Origin: Lasioglossum baleicum
Lineage: Eukaryota; Arthropoda; Insecta; Hymenoptera; Halictidae
Assembly (NCBI RefSeq): GCF_051020765.1
Contig: NC_134939.1
Location: 14,377,203 to 14,441,202, forward strand
Length of the DNA stretch: 64,000 bases
Reading direction: 5' to 3'
Positions 49,698-58,666 of this stretch are shown piece by piece (the stretch's first letter is position 1; each line of letters opens with the position of its first letter). The notes beneath the pieces are model-generated. The model saw only the letters and a list, made by a program, of their open reading frames with translations, had not been told where the DNA came from and ran no database searches. Made by a program: the position numbers and the translations under genes.

Positions 49698-49842
49698 GTA
49701 TATAAAGGTGATAGTGGGTTCGAATTTGATGGCACAGAAGTACAACCCCGAGTTCGCCGTAACGACAATGTCACTGCCCACAACTTCCTACGGCAATACA
49801 AACACAAGCGTGCTCATTGACCAATTGAGGCACATTCATCAG
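49698..49842 (+). CDS. dally: Glypican (dally-type), stalk exon
   Basis: An exon of 145 bases between CTTGCAG and GTGAGT. Its first base completes the split Glu codon from 23952, giving a continuous GEYIKVIVGSNLMAQKYNPEF, and it ends in phase 0 with VLIDQLRHIHQ. This is the segment that follows CWNG in glypicans and links the globular core to the glycanated stalk. The LIDQLRHIHQ helix followed by ILQSQ in the next exon resembles the IIDKLKHINQ-LL pattern of vertebrate GPC3/GPC5 more than the GPC4/GPC6 pattern, which is why I favour dally over dally-like. The rest of the gene's core is outside the window. Confidence 0.9.
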
Positions 49843-50083
49843 GTGAGTCCACCAACTGCAATTTGTCGCTCGGCTCGCGTTAGCCTAGGTTTGCTTTGTT
49901 TCCGATCAAAACGTGCTTCTCATTTCGACATTCTATTGCTTTTAATCAAGGCTAACCCCTCAACTCGTCTTACGATTTTGTCCCAGCTACGCTGATCCTC
50001 TTTGTTGCGAGCTTAAGGGGGTACACTATCTCGTTTTTCAGTAGTCGAAAGCGCTAGATGAAAGATGATCAATTACTTGCATA

Positions 50084-50541
50084 CAGTAAGGAGCAAAACT
50101 GAACCAACAACCACAAGTTTTGTATAAATCATTATTTATTGCTAGTAATATAGAAGAATAACCAAAAATCAACATTTTAATTACTTTTATCATACTTAGA
50201 AGTAACTTAAGAAATTTTTTTCAATAATTAATGTCTCCTCGTTTAGCAATGACAACAAAAATAGATTTTGACTCGGTTTTGCACCACGTCCAATACTTGG
50301 CAATATTTAATATAATATTTATTTTTAATATTTCGTTCACAACCCTTGTGCTTGTAAAACTGCACTAATTCGCTTTGGCATACTTTCTGCTAATTTTTTG
50401 CAATAATCCGGAGATATTTGTTCCCACTGTTCTTAAATTCTATCATACAAATCTGTGATTGAAGTTGGTTGGGAGTCATATGAATCCCGAAGTCGTCTTT
50501 TTAGTAAAGCCCATAGATTCTCTATGGGGTTGAGGTCGAGG
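50084..50541 (-). pseudogene. Truncated Tc1-like element, transposase tail
   Basis: TA at 50082-50083, then CAGTAAGGAGCAAAACTGA. On the minus strand, 50541 down to 50337 reads LDLNPIENLWALLKRRLRDS and, after an internal stop, EQWEQISPDYCKKLAESMPK followed by RISAVLQAQGL and a terminal stop. DLNPIENLW is the signature around the last catalytic Glu of Tc1-type DD34E transposases, which cut and rejoin DNA at TA sites. The two catalytic Asp residues and the DNA-binding domain are missing, and the internal TAA adds a break, so it cannot be active. Its end matches the ends of the fold-back MITEs at 15876 and 39426. Confidence 0.85.
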
Positions 50542-50853
50542 TGATATAGTACGCAGTACTATATCAATTTCATATTCATGCAAAGAAAGATATTAATATA
50601 TTGTATTATATGTAGAATGAAAATATTCTAGGTCGGAAGAAATGTTTCATTTTCGAGTTAAAATAGCTCCGAGTGTGCACAGGGTTAATATTCTAGTATT
50701 ATTTTGTCAAATTCTCCGAAGCCACATAAATGCATAAAGATCTGCAGTCTAGTAACGAAGACAATGTTCGTCTTATAGAGGTTTTCGAATTATCGAGGCT
50801 CTACTGCAGTTTGTATGATAAAAAAAAGAAGCAAAACGTTCTTCCTGTCAATT

Positions 50854-51035
50854 GTATAATATGCTGATGTTCTCGGCACAACGGTTCGATCAGTTATTTA
50901 GGAAAAAAGCAAATTTTGCACGTTAGTTAGACTTTCAACGTTTCGATCCTAATTTGGATCCTTTCCAAGAAAGTAGAAAAACTGCGTCTGAAAAATATAT
51001 TTTCTAATGTGATAACCAGAAACTTTAGAATATCT
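50854..51035 (+). repeat. Dispersed repeat family R, copy 2
   Basis: Near-identical to 4705-4905 over its length, starting AATTGTATAATATGCTGATG and ending in the AACTTTAGAATATCTGTGAA tail. It has small deletions in the GTTCTC and AAAAAA runs. Its flanks differ from those of copy 1, so the repeat edges are real. Confidence 0.82.
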
Positions 51036-52369
51036 GTGAAGAGTTCTTCCTGTCGCATAGAAAGCCTATCCTCGGGTCTCGATCATCCGCTAGGTCTTAA
51101 TTTATCCGACCTATCTGTCCTCCGACTAGGCTGGTTAATCGAGGTTCTACGGCAATTTGTACGTGAAACACTTATTTCGGTCAATAGACAGATTACGAGC
51201 AATTTAAGGTCGTCGAGGTAGGTGAATCACCCGATATGTAAGCACCACTTCCACGTTCGCGTACGATCAGGCGGGCCATAAATTACGTTCTAATCTCGAA
51301 TTATTCATACGATTCAGACGAGGTGTGCAGTCGTGTCTCGCGTTCGTACGAAGATGTAGAAGGCGTGAAAGATCCGACTAAAGACCGCGTGGGTGAGCTC
51401 GATTCCACAAGTCGGTTCCAATTGTCTGCGTCTGTCGAGAACAGGTGCGACCGGCACCTTTCAGATCAGCTTACACGAGCAATCAGAACTATTTGCATTG
51501 TACAGGCTAGTCCAGGTTTAGCGGGGATCTTCTGGTTTTCGAATCCATTTGTCGCATGTGATTTTCTTTACTTTGGTAATCTTTTCGTTTCGCAAAACAT
51601 TTGGAAGTTGATATATTCCGTGGTCTACATCGGAGGTCTCGTCTTTTTCAGAATAACTTATCTAATTTAACGTAGACCTGCACGCCAAATGTATGTATTG
51701 CGATTCTCTAGTTTACCTGTCACGCTACGGAACAGCTTCTAACACTTAAGCTCGCGTTAATTCACATGTCTGGAAGTCGGACCGGCGACTTCTGGTTGTT
51801 GCGTGTAGAACACCTGCACGGCCGACAACGGCAGACGTATCGCAACTGCGTAATCCAATTTGAAATCGTACAAAGCGAGAAGAAGGTGACGCGGAACGAT
51901 ATACAATGACAATATGCGAACTCATGAATGATTTATGACCAACTACCCCGCAGACATTGTGCATTCGAATGTCGCGACGCGGCTCTACTTTTTTTCCCCG
52001 CCCCCCCCCCCCCCCCAGCAAAATAAACGCCTATGCCTATACACACAGTTGCAACCCGTGCGCAGCCAGCAACGTTTTGCATATCGGATAGAGTTGCTAA
52101 ATGCAAATTAGCTCGTGCCGTTGCTGCAGCCAATGTAATTAAACAAATTAACTACCCCGATAATTTCAATATCGTCGGGAACATTATAGTCGTGTGTCAT
52201 TGTGAAGCCACGCCTGGAGAATTGAAATTACGATAGCATCTCCAACATTCGAACTAACAGAGAAATATCACCAATTTCCAAGTTCCAATTAAGAAGTTTT
52301 CGAATGATTAAATAGGCTAGTCATATTCACATATACATACGTTACAATATTATAATAATATGATTATAC

Positions 52370-52828
52370 AAGGTGGAAATTATATAAAGCGTTACAGACG
52401 AATATCTCCAAAAATATTGATCGTACGCGAAAATGTTTCACGTGAAAGTTGTTCAGTACCGAATTCTGAGTAAAAATGTATTGACCTTCATATGTCCTAA
52501 ATCTAATAGTTAACGAGATATTATTGAAACAATTTTATTTATTCTTTGGATAATATCTCGTTAACTATTAGGTTTAGGACATATGAAGGTCAACACTTTT
52601 ATACTCAGAAGTTGATACTTTATCGATCTATGGTATAAGGAATAGGACATTTCATTTAAAAAAAAGGAAGTTGACCTTCACCTCACCTTGGAGTGTGCAC
52701 CGGGAAAAATAAAATTCCCACCACGTGATGTCCCCGTCGGTACTGAACAACTTTCATCTGAAACATTTTTGCGTATTATCAATGTTTTTGGAGATATTCG
52801 TCCGTAACGCTTTATAATTTCCACCCTC
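52370..52828. mobile_element. Fold-back MITE, GGTGGAAATTATA ends
   Basis: About 459 bp. The left end AGGTGGAAATTATATAAAGC and the right end finishing GCTTTATAATTTCCACCCT are complements, extended by GACGAATATCTCCAAAAA on the left. A central pair, GACCTTCATATGTCCTAAA with TTTAGGACATATGAAGGTC, is also palindromic. No coding capacity. Target duplication not clear. Confidence 0.75.
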
Positions 52829-53022
52829 CACGTATAATATGCAGAATAATAATTGTATAATTGTAGCATAATAATATCTAATATTAGAATAAAATAAGAT
52901 ACTAGGATACATAGTAATAAAATAAATAATAATAAAAAGAGGAGAATCACATTTCGCAAATGTAGTCAACGTGTAATCAACAAGAGTTGCTTATTCTCTT
53001 TAACGAATTCGGAAGACCTTAA

Positions 53023-53350
53023 GGATGTTCTGGAGGTATATAGAAACGCAACAAAATTTTTGAAAATTTGATAAGATATAATTCTTACGAAATTAATGCA
53101 ATTACCAAAGTTTGGGTTCTCGATTCACTGCACCGTTTAAGAATTATAGCAACTTAAAGTTTGCACGTTTTAACACGTCTTCTTATGGAGAATTCATAAA
53201 ATTCCACTTCAAACTCTATTTAAACCTTGAAAAAACGCAACTAGAAACTCCAAAAACAAAAATATACTCACGAATGGCTTCCATTGCCAATATATTGACG
53301 GATTTCGAATTTCCTGTACTTTTGTCTCCCATTGTACCTCCAGAACATCC
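53023..53350. mobile_element. piggyBac-type MITE just upstream of exon
   Basis: 328 bp with TTAA at 53019-53022 and 53351-53354, and inverted ends GGATGTTCTGGAGGTA and its near-perfect complement finishing CCTCCAGAACATCC. The right edge is 66 bp from the acceptor of the glypican exon at 53421, so the element has brought part of the sequence in which a branch point would be expected close to. No transposase. Confidence 0.85.
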
Positions 53351-53420
53351 TTAATTAGAAGATTACAATTAGTATTAATGTACATTTTATTTATACAGAA
53401 TTTACTTTTATTTCCGGCAG

Positions 53421-53631
53421 ATTCTGCAGTCTCAATTAGCATCGACGCCCGACAGTGGAACACTACTGCTTGCTGACGAAGCTTTAGATGGCTCAGGAAG
53501 CGGTGACAGGCCACCTTCGAGGAAGGTGGGAAAGGGCGACGACATCGACAACGACGACGAAGATGATAACGACAGAGATGGTCACGACGATGGAGAGGCG
53601 TCTGGTTCTGGCATGGGACCCACCACACCAG
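53421..53631 (+). CDS. dally: Glypican (dally-type), glycosaminoglycan-site exon
   Basis: 211 bases between CCGGCAG and the donor GTATAG; entry phase 0, exit phase 1. The translation starts ILQSQLASTPDSGTLLLADE and continues ALDGSGSGDRPPSRKVGKGD, then a run of Asp/Glu/Asn (DDIDNDDEDDNDRDGHDDGE) and ASGSGMGPTTP. Repeated Ser-Gly pairs beside acidic residues are the attachment pattern for heparan sulphate; here there are DGSGSGD and EASGSGMG, four SG pairs, plus PDSGT. This fits the stalk of a glypican near the membrane. The 20-residue acidic tract is coded by GAC/GAT repeats and may vary in length between individuals. Confidence 0.92.
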
Positions 53632-53943
53632 GTATAGATTTCAGATCCTCAGACTTTTTAATTATTAAACGCTCCCACTGTTCTCGAAGGGTTTCATTCA
53701 ACAAAATCTGCAAGGTTTAATCGGAATAATCTTCTATTCGGTGACGAATAGAATCTATTTATAACAAAATAAAATGAAATAAACAGTATACGCTTATGTA
53801 CAAGATTTAAGGGAAAATATACAGGTAACGTTTATTTACAATTGGGCACGAAAAATAATAAATAAATTAAAAAATAAATAATACATTTTACACTTAAATT
53901 AAATTTAAAAAAAAAATAGATTTAAAATGAAATATAATTCCAG

Positions 53944-53987
53944 GAAGTGGAGCGTTCTTCGACGCGTTTGTCACCGACATTTCATGA
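53944..53987 (+). CDS. dally: Possible alternative last exon, no GPI signal
   Basis: After AATATAATTCCAG, bases 53944-53945 would complete the phase-1 codon left by 53631 and give GSGAFFDAFVTDIS then TGA. If used, the protein would end after another Ser-Gly and lack the GPI-anchor signal, hence be secreted. In favour: the frame fits, the stretch is less AT-rich than its flanks, and there is an AG acceptor. Against: there is hardly any polypyrimidine tract and no clear AATAAA close downstream. A chance frame of 14 codons is quite possible. Confidence 0.25.
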
Positions 53988-54537
53988 GATAAAACCCAAA
54001 GCCGCAGATTACCGCAGTTGAGAACCTTGCATTTATTGTTTACTTAGATATCTACAAACGTTATTTTTCATGGGCACGTTGGCGCACGTTGGCGCAAAAG
54101 AGATATCGTCTTTTAAACTTCATTAACGTTGCACTTTTCCCCGTTCAATAGCATTATCTGTAAAACTACTTGAAAAAATTAAAAATAAACATTTTTCGCG
54201 ATTTATTCCGAGTATTCGTACTTGAAGGAAGTCAGAAAATAAAGTATTATTTACATTACTATTTTAACATTACAAGTTTAACGAATTTTCTCAATGTTAA
54301 AAAACGTTCTTACCATAATCTGCCTATATTTCCCATATTCTGCAATGTTTCAGCTTTAATTTTTAAAAAATTTCATCGCTCTACCTCATTTCTATCGAAA
54401 GTTCTTTGATTTTGTCTCCGATTTGGACGAAAGGTCCCACTGTGCGCCGTCTAGCAACGTTGCCATTCATTAATTTGCTCGATCAAACGATTATGCAAAC
54501 CGTTCGATTAATTGAACAAAATTACTCGTTGTTCCAG
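53988..54537 (+). other. Last intron, nothing else seen
   Basis: AT-rich, with a repeated GCACGTTGGCG pair near 54076. It ends at CTCGTTGTTCCAG. A 79-codon frame at 54170-54409 has no domain. Confidence 0.6.
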
Positions 54538-54647
54538 ATCCAGTGATCAGGATGAATCATGATACGAAAGAGAACGCGGCCGGCTTATCGAATGTCCTCT
54601 TATCAACCGGCATCCTGGCGATCGTTTGCGTGCACCTGATCGCTTAA
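54538..54647 (+). CDS. dally: Glypican (dally-type), GPI-anchor exon and stop
   Basis: The terminal coding exon begins after GTTGTTCCAG. Its first two bases join the G at 53631 to make Asp; it reads DPVIRMNHDTKENAAG and then LSNVLLSTGILAIVCVHLIA before TAA at 54645-54647. The ending is a GPI-anchor signal: small residues (N-A-A-G) as candidate cleavage and attachment site, a short spacer, and a hydrophobic tail of about 16 residues reaching the end with no cytoplasmic part. This puts the proteoglycan on the outer face of the plasma membrane. Together the four exons supply about 248 residues of a protein that is usually about 600. Confidence 0.93.
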
Positions 54648-57600
54648 GCTGCGTCGGAATCGGCACGGAATAAGAAGGAAACAGTAATTCGACGGCCCGC
54701 GACCTAGACAAACACACACACACATCATTGAAAGCCCGCGTCAAACGGATAATCCGATGCTACTTGACACGAGGAAAGAACGATCCGCCGATTCCGCGCC
54801 ACGAGAATTCGCTTGATAGGTATTTATCGTGCTGCCTGAACGGAACACCTGCAAGTAAGACATGTTACCGCGCGACTAACGGAAACGGCAGGGAATCTGT
54901 TTCGTGGTTTCGCGGTTCAAAAGAGACTTTTATACACGTAGGGGCGGTTCGAGGAGGTACAGAGAAGCCACCGGGTGAAATCTTTTCGTGTTCTCTCTGT
55001 TCGTTGATCGCCCGGGTGTGATTTTCCAGGAGATCGTTGTATACGCGTCACACACGGGGGCGCATCATTCGTAGATCCTAATCTATAGATCTGGACCGGC
55101 AAAAACAATGACAAGAGAGCAAAAAAGAGAAGCTGGTGGATCGTTTCCCGTGTATCTGCCGGTGTGGTGGTTGTCTTGGCAAGGACTGCGTCCAGCGTTT
55201 GACGGTCTGCCAGAGCAGCCCTCCGCTTTGGCCATTGCGTTGTTCTCCGTTCGAGCGAACCGGCTGTTACAGAGGACGCGGGGGGCCGATGCCTTGTAAA
55301 GATTTCCCTAAAATCGCGGATCCCGAGGAACAACGGCGGGGATCAGGTTTTTATCGGTTGTACATTTTGTTGTTCGTGTACGAGGACTGAGAAATTTCTA
55401 TTTAGGAAAGCAAGACTGTTCTAGGGGAAAAAAATTAAGCTGTGTTGAACTCGTCGAGTTGCTTCCTGCGCGAACAGACGAAGGCGATAGAGAGTAACTA
55501 ACGTTGAAAGTAATGCCGGTAGACGAACTCTCCCTCCCTATCTGCCGCACGATGCGAAACGCAAGTATGACGTCGAGATACGACGACCAAGATGGCACGC
55601 GTCTTGTCGTCAGGGAACAACGGAAGACCACTACGGGAGGCAGTATATGTTTCGCGGTCGCAGAAAATCGGTAAATTAAAACAGAGGAAAAGCTAGAGAT
55701 AATCGAAGTAATTCCGTGAACGATCCTCGCAGGCAAGATTCACTATCACGTATTCTTAGTTCGATCACTTGGCTTCGAATTGCGAAGGAAAGCAACAGCC
55801 GAAACGAGAGTACCGCAACTATGTATATGTATATCTGTCGTAGCTAGAAAAACGTTGTCGAGAGCTATGCCCAGTGAACGTGGAATAACGAGTCTCTACG
55901 AAATATACGATCAAGCAAATTTCAATTCCAAGCAATCCGCGGGTGTCCGGAAATCCAGGACCAAGCTGCTGCTTCTTGGCCATTTTGATATTGCGGGCCA
56001 TAAGCTGTGCAAGCACGCGCTTATAGAGCTGCGTCGCATCCCCAAGAGTTCCAAGGTCCCCTCGCCATCATTGTCAGTTTGGCAGCGATAGCAGTCGCAC
56101 GCAGCTGGCTCCGTCGGGAGACCTTGCTATCAGGGAGTCTTGTACCAGGACGTTTCACCGGCAGCGTGACATGAACCGGAACCCTTGTTGGTCAAGCAAA
56201 CCGCCGCGCCGGCATATAATCCTTCGACAATTGTAAAACGTCATCGGGTCTATAATCGTAACCTTGCGTACCCGAATTCATCGTATGCCTTAGCGAACGA
56301 CGACGCAACGTCGCTGAACAGAACTCGGCGGTACCACTTGCCAGTAGTCCTGAACATTTCGTTCCAACGTATGGCACTGGTATGCGTTACACGGAACGCG
56401 GAATTTCGTGCATCCCCTACAACGAGGACGTCCCGACAGTCTACGCACTCAGCCACGAGCTGAAAGCTGATGCTTTCCCACGCTTTGCACCAGATCGAGG
56501 CCACCCCTCTTCTTATACCTCTTGAACGGGCACACTTGGACGACGCGCACAGGTGGAGAACTGTCGGTGTTGTATTGGTATAACCAAATGATCATCGGAA
56601 ATAGTAAAATAAAAGTAACCGGATCAACTGGCCGACCTGCTGCTGGCAGCGTGATTTCGTAGCACAAAGGTTGTTAGAGGCGGAAGAAGCGTCCACGTGT
56701 CTCGATCGTTATTTGATCATGGGCGATAAGAGACAGCGGATACATCTAGGGAAGAGCGAAAGTTGCAGACAGAAACGAAAGATACAACATTAGAAATGAT
56801 TTCGGCGAACAGACGCGTCGTCGTCTACACGCACACTCGGGATGAAACGTTCCCGGAAGTTGGAGGATCACTGAGGATAAAAGAAAAACCGTGTAGTTTC
56901 CGTACAGCCTGAAATCTAATTGTAAGTGTCTTTCTCGTTTGAAAGTATCGGTTAGCAAGCCCATCAACACTGCCAGCGGCACCGTGAAGGGACTTCTCTC
57001 GCATTTACGCCGCGTCTTCGTAACATCTAGCAAGACCATAAGCAGGGTACAACTTTGACTATTGTGCCTCGCGTGTTGCGACGTTCTTCGTCAACGCGTC
57101 GACCATTTCAGGTTCACGGCGACGCGTGTATTTCGCCGTCGACGTCGATACACGGACTAACGACGAGGGCTGTCCTCGTCAGTGATATATCGCGTCCGCA
57201 TGCCATACCGAAAAGCTAACTGCCAAAACGCCGATTACACGACTGATGCATACCGTGTGCAACACGTATCCTGTCTCGAACTCGACGCAGGCCGGTTTCT
57301 TTCGGAGACACGGCCGTCGTCGAGGAGCAGGTGTTCATCGACAAACGGACATGTCGGGTGTAGCGTCGCGATAATAACGTATTCACGTCGAAACGATCGC
57401 AACTCCGACCGCTTTCAACGACCGATCCGCGATCTTTCTCCGAGGAAAAGGCCAAACCTGCGCACAGTGTAACATTTTAGCAAGCTAGGTGGATGCGCAC
57501 TGCGATTTCGATTGACACGTTCAGAATATTGTACCACTGGCAATCCGAACAGAACCTGGAAATAAGAAATGTCGTAAATAGAACTTCAAATATCGGCTTG

Positions 57601-57936
57601 TTCGATGTCTTTAACTGGTTGAATACGCGACACGTTTGTCATTGTAACATGGATAGCTTTATAACCATTTTGAAACGACGACACTGAACGTGTAACCCAG
57701 TCACGATTGCATAATATTGTACAACTCTTTCTAGTTTGTAAATAAAACGGTCCGAACTCTGCCGAACTCAGTCTTTCGACGAAGGCAAACCTTTGGAAAG
57801 ATTTCAACTGCACCCTTCGATATTTGACGCAATACGGCGGCACAGCGAGAAAGTTTGTGGACAATGTGTGATTGACGCGACAAGATATACTGTTCGAGTG
57901 TAATCTTTATACGTATCGCAACTCCGCAGTAAAAGT
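54648..57936 (+). other. Probable 3' UTR of the glypican gene
   Basis: CpG-rich, repeat-poor sequence directly after the stop, unlike the transposon-filled introns, which suggests a retained transcribed region. Frames of 60-140 codons occur on both strands without domains. A candidate polyadenylation signal AATAAA lies at 57741-57746 and overlaps TGTAAATA at 57737-57744, the core of a Pumilio binding site; another AATAAA lies near 56607. The true 3' end cannot be fixed from sequence alone. Confidence 0.45.
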
Positions 57937-57944
57937 GACACAAC

Positions 57945-58324
57945 CAGTGTTCCGATATCGTGCAGCATTTTTCGTACGATGGATGGCCGCTAGAGGCGCT
58001 GCGCGGAAAAAACAGTAACGTATCTATGATGACGAGGTAGTGGAGCCCTGTGCCCTGCGCCTTGAGACAGTTATATTGGCGCGGAAGTATCGAAACAATC
58101 TGTTTCAGACAAAAAAACTTGAGGACGTGTCCTACAAGTTACAAAATATACTCAAATGCACATGTTATACATTCATTTTTCAGAATCAAATCATACAAAT
58201 CTTTTCAAATTTTGCGGGGTGCTCGAGGTACCCTATTTTATCGAGAATCTTACTTTACTGAGGCTGAAAGCGCCACCAGCGGCCATCCATCGCACGAATA
58301 ATCTTGGACGATATCGGAACACTG
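57945..58324. mobile_element. hAT-type MITE, 380 bp, perfect TSD
   Basis: Perfect 8-bp duplications GACACAAC at 57937-57944 and 58325-58332. The inverted ends are CAGTGTTCCGATATCGT and ACGATATCGGAACACTG. Inner blocks also pair: GATGGATGGCCGCTAGAGGC with the region reading AGCGGCCATCCATC. CAGTG ends plus 8-bp duplication are characteristic of the hAT superfamily. It encodes no transposase. The clean duplication points to a fairly young insertion. Confidence 0.92.
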
Positions 58325-58452
58325 GACACAACTGAGAAATGCAGCATTTGAGAAAAATCAATTTAAAGAATACTATAAAACTGATATCGAAATAGTTTAG
58401 GCTTCTTATAAGTTACCCTTCAGGTGGATAAATTGCGAGATAGAGATGTGAC

Positions 58453-58658
58453 CAGTGATGCCAGATGAGGGGAGTCACGGTGAAATGATGTACCCCCTCT
58501 CTGATGACGGGGAATGAGCGGGGCGAATGGGAGACACGTTGCACGTGCGCGATGGGAATCGTGGAGTGTGCGCCTGCGCACGGTGCTGGAATGAAATAGT
58601 GGAAGGGGTAGGAGGAGAATAACATGAACGCCGTTCGGCGCTCATTCTGGCATCACTG
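58453..58658. mobile_element. hAT-type MITE, 206 bp, perfect TSD
   Basis: Perfect 8-bp duplications GATGTGAC at 58445-58452 and 58659-58666. The inverted ends are CAGTGATGCCAGATGAG and CTCATTCTGGCATCACTG. It shares CAGTG with the element 128 bp upstream but is a different family. The interior is GC-rich with no recognised coding. Confidence 0.92.
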
Positions 58659-58666
58659 GATGTGAC

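Larger units (their letters stand above)
49843..53420 (+). other. 3.6-kb intron rich in transposon fragments
   Basis: Opens with GTGAGT and closes with TTTCCGGCAG at 53411-53420. It contains the Tc1-like remnant, a piggyBac-type end (50580-50684), a TAGACTGCGG right end (50727-50752), family R copy 2, a C16 run at 52001-52016, a fold-back element and a TTAA-flanked MITE. Between 51036 and 52370 no further exon is recognised. Confidence 0.8.

Noticed and set aside
53632..53720. Read-through of the exon into intron (29 codons to a stop)
   Set aside because: A good GTATAG donor at 53632 joins perfectly in phase to the GPI exon; the extension has no family-like features.
55136..55390. Cysteine-rich frame with about ten Cys after the glypican stop
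   Set aside because: Starts at GTG rather than ATG, has no signal peptide, no splice context, and lies in probable 3' UTR; cysteine spacing matches no family I know.
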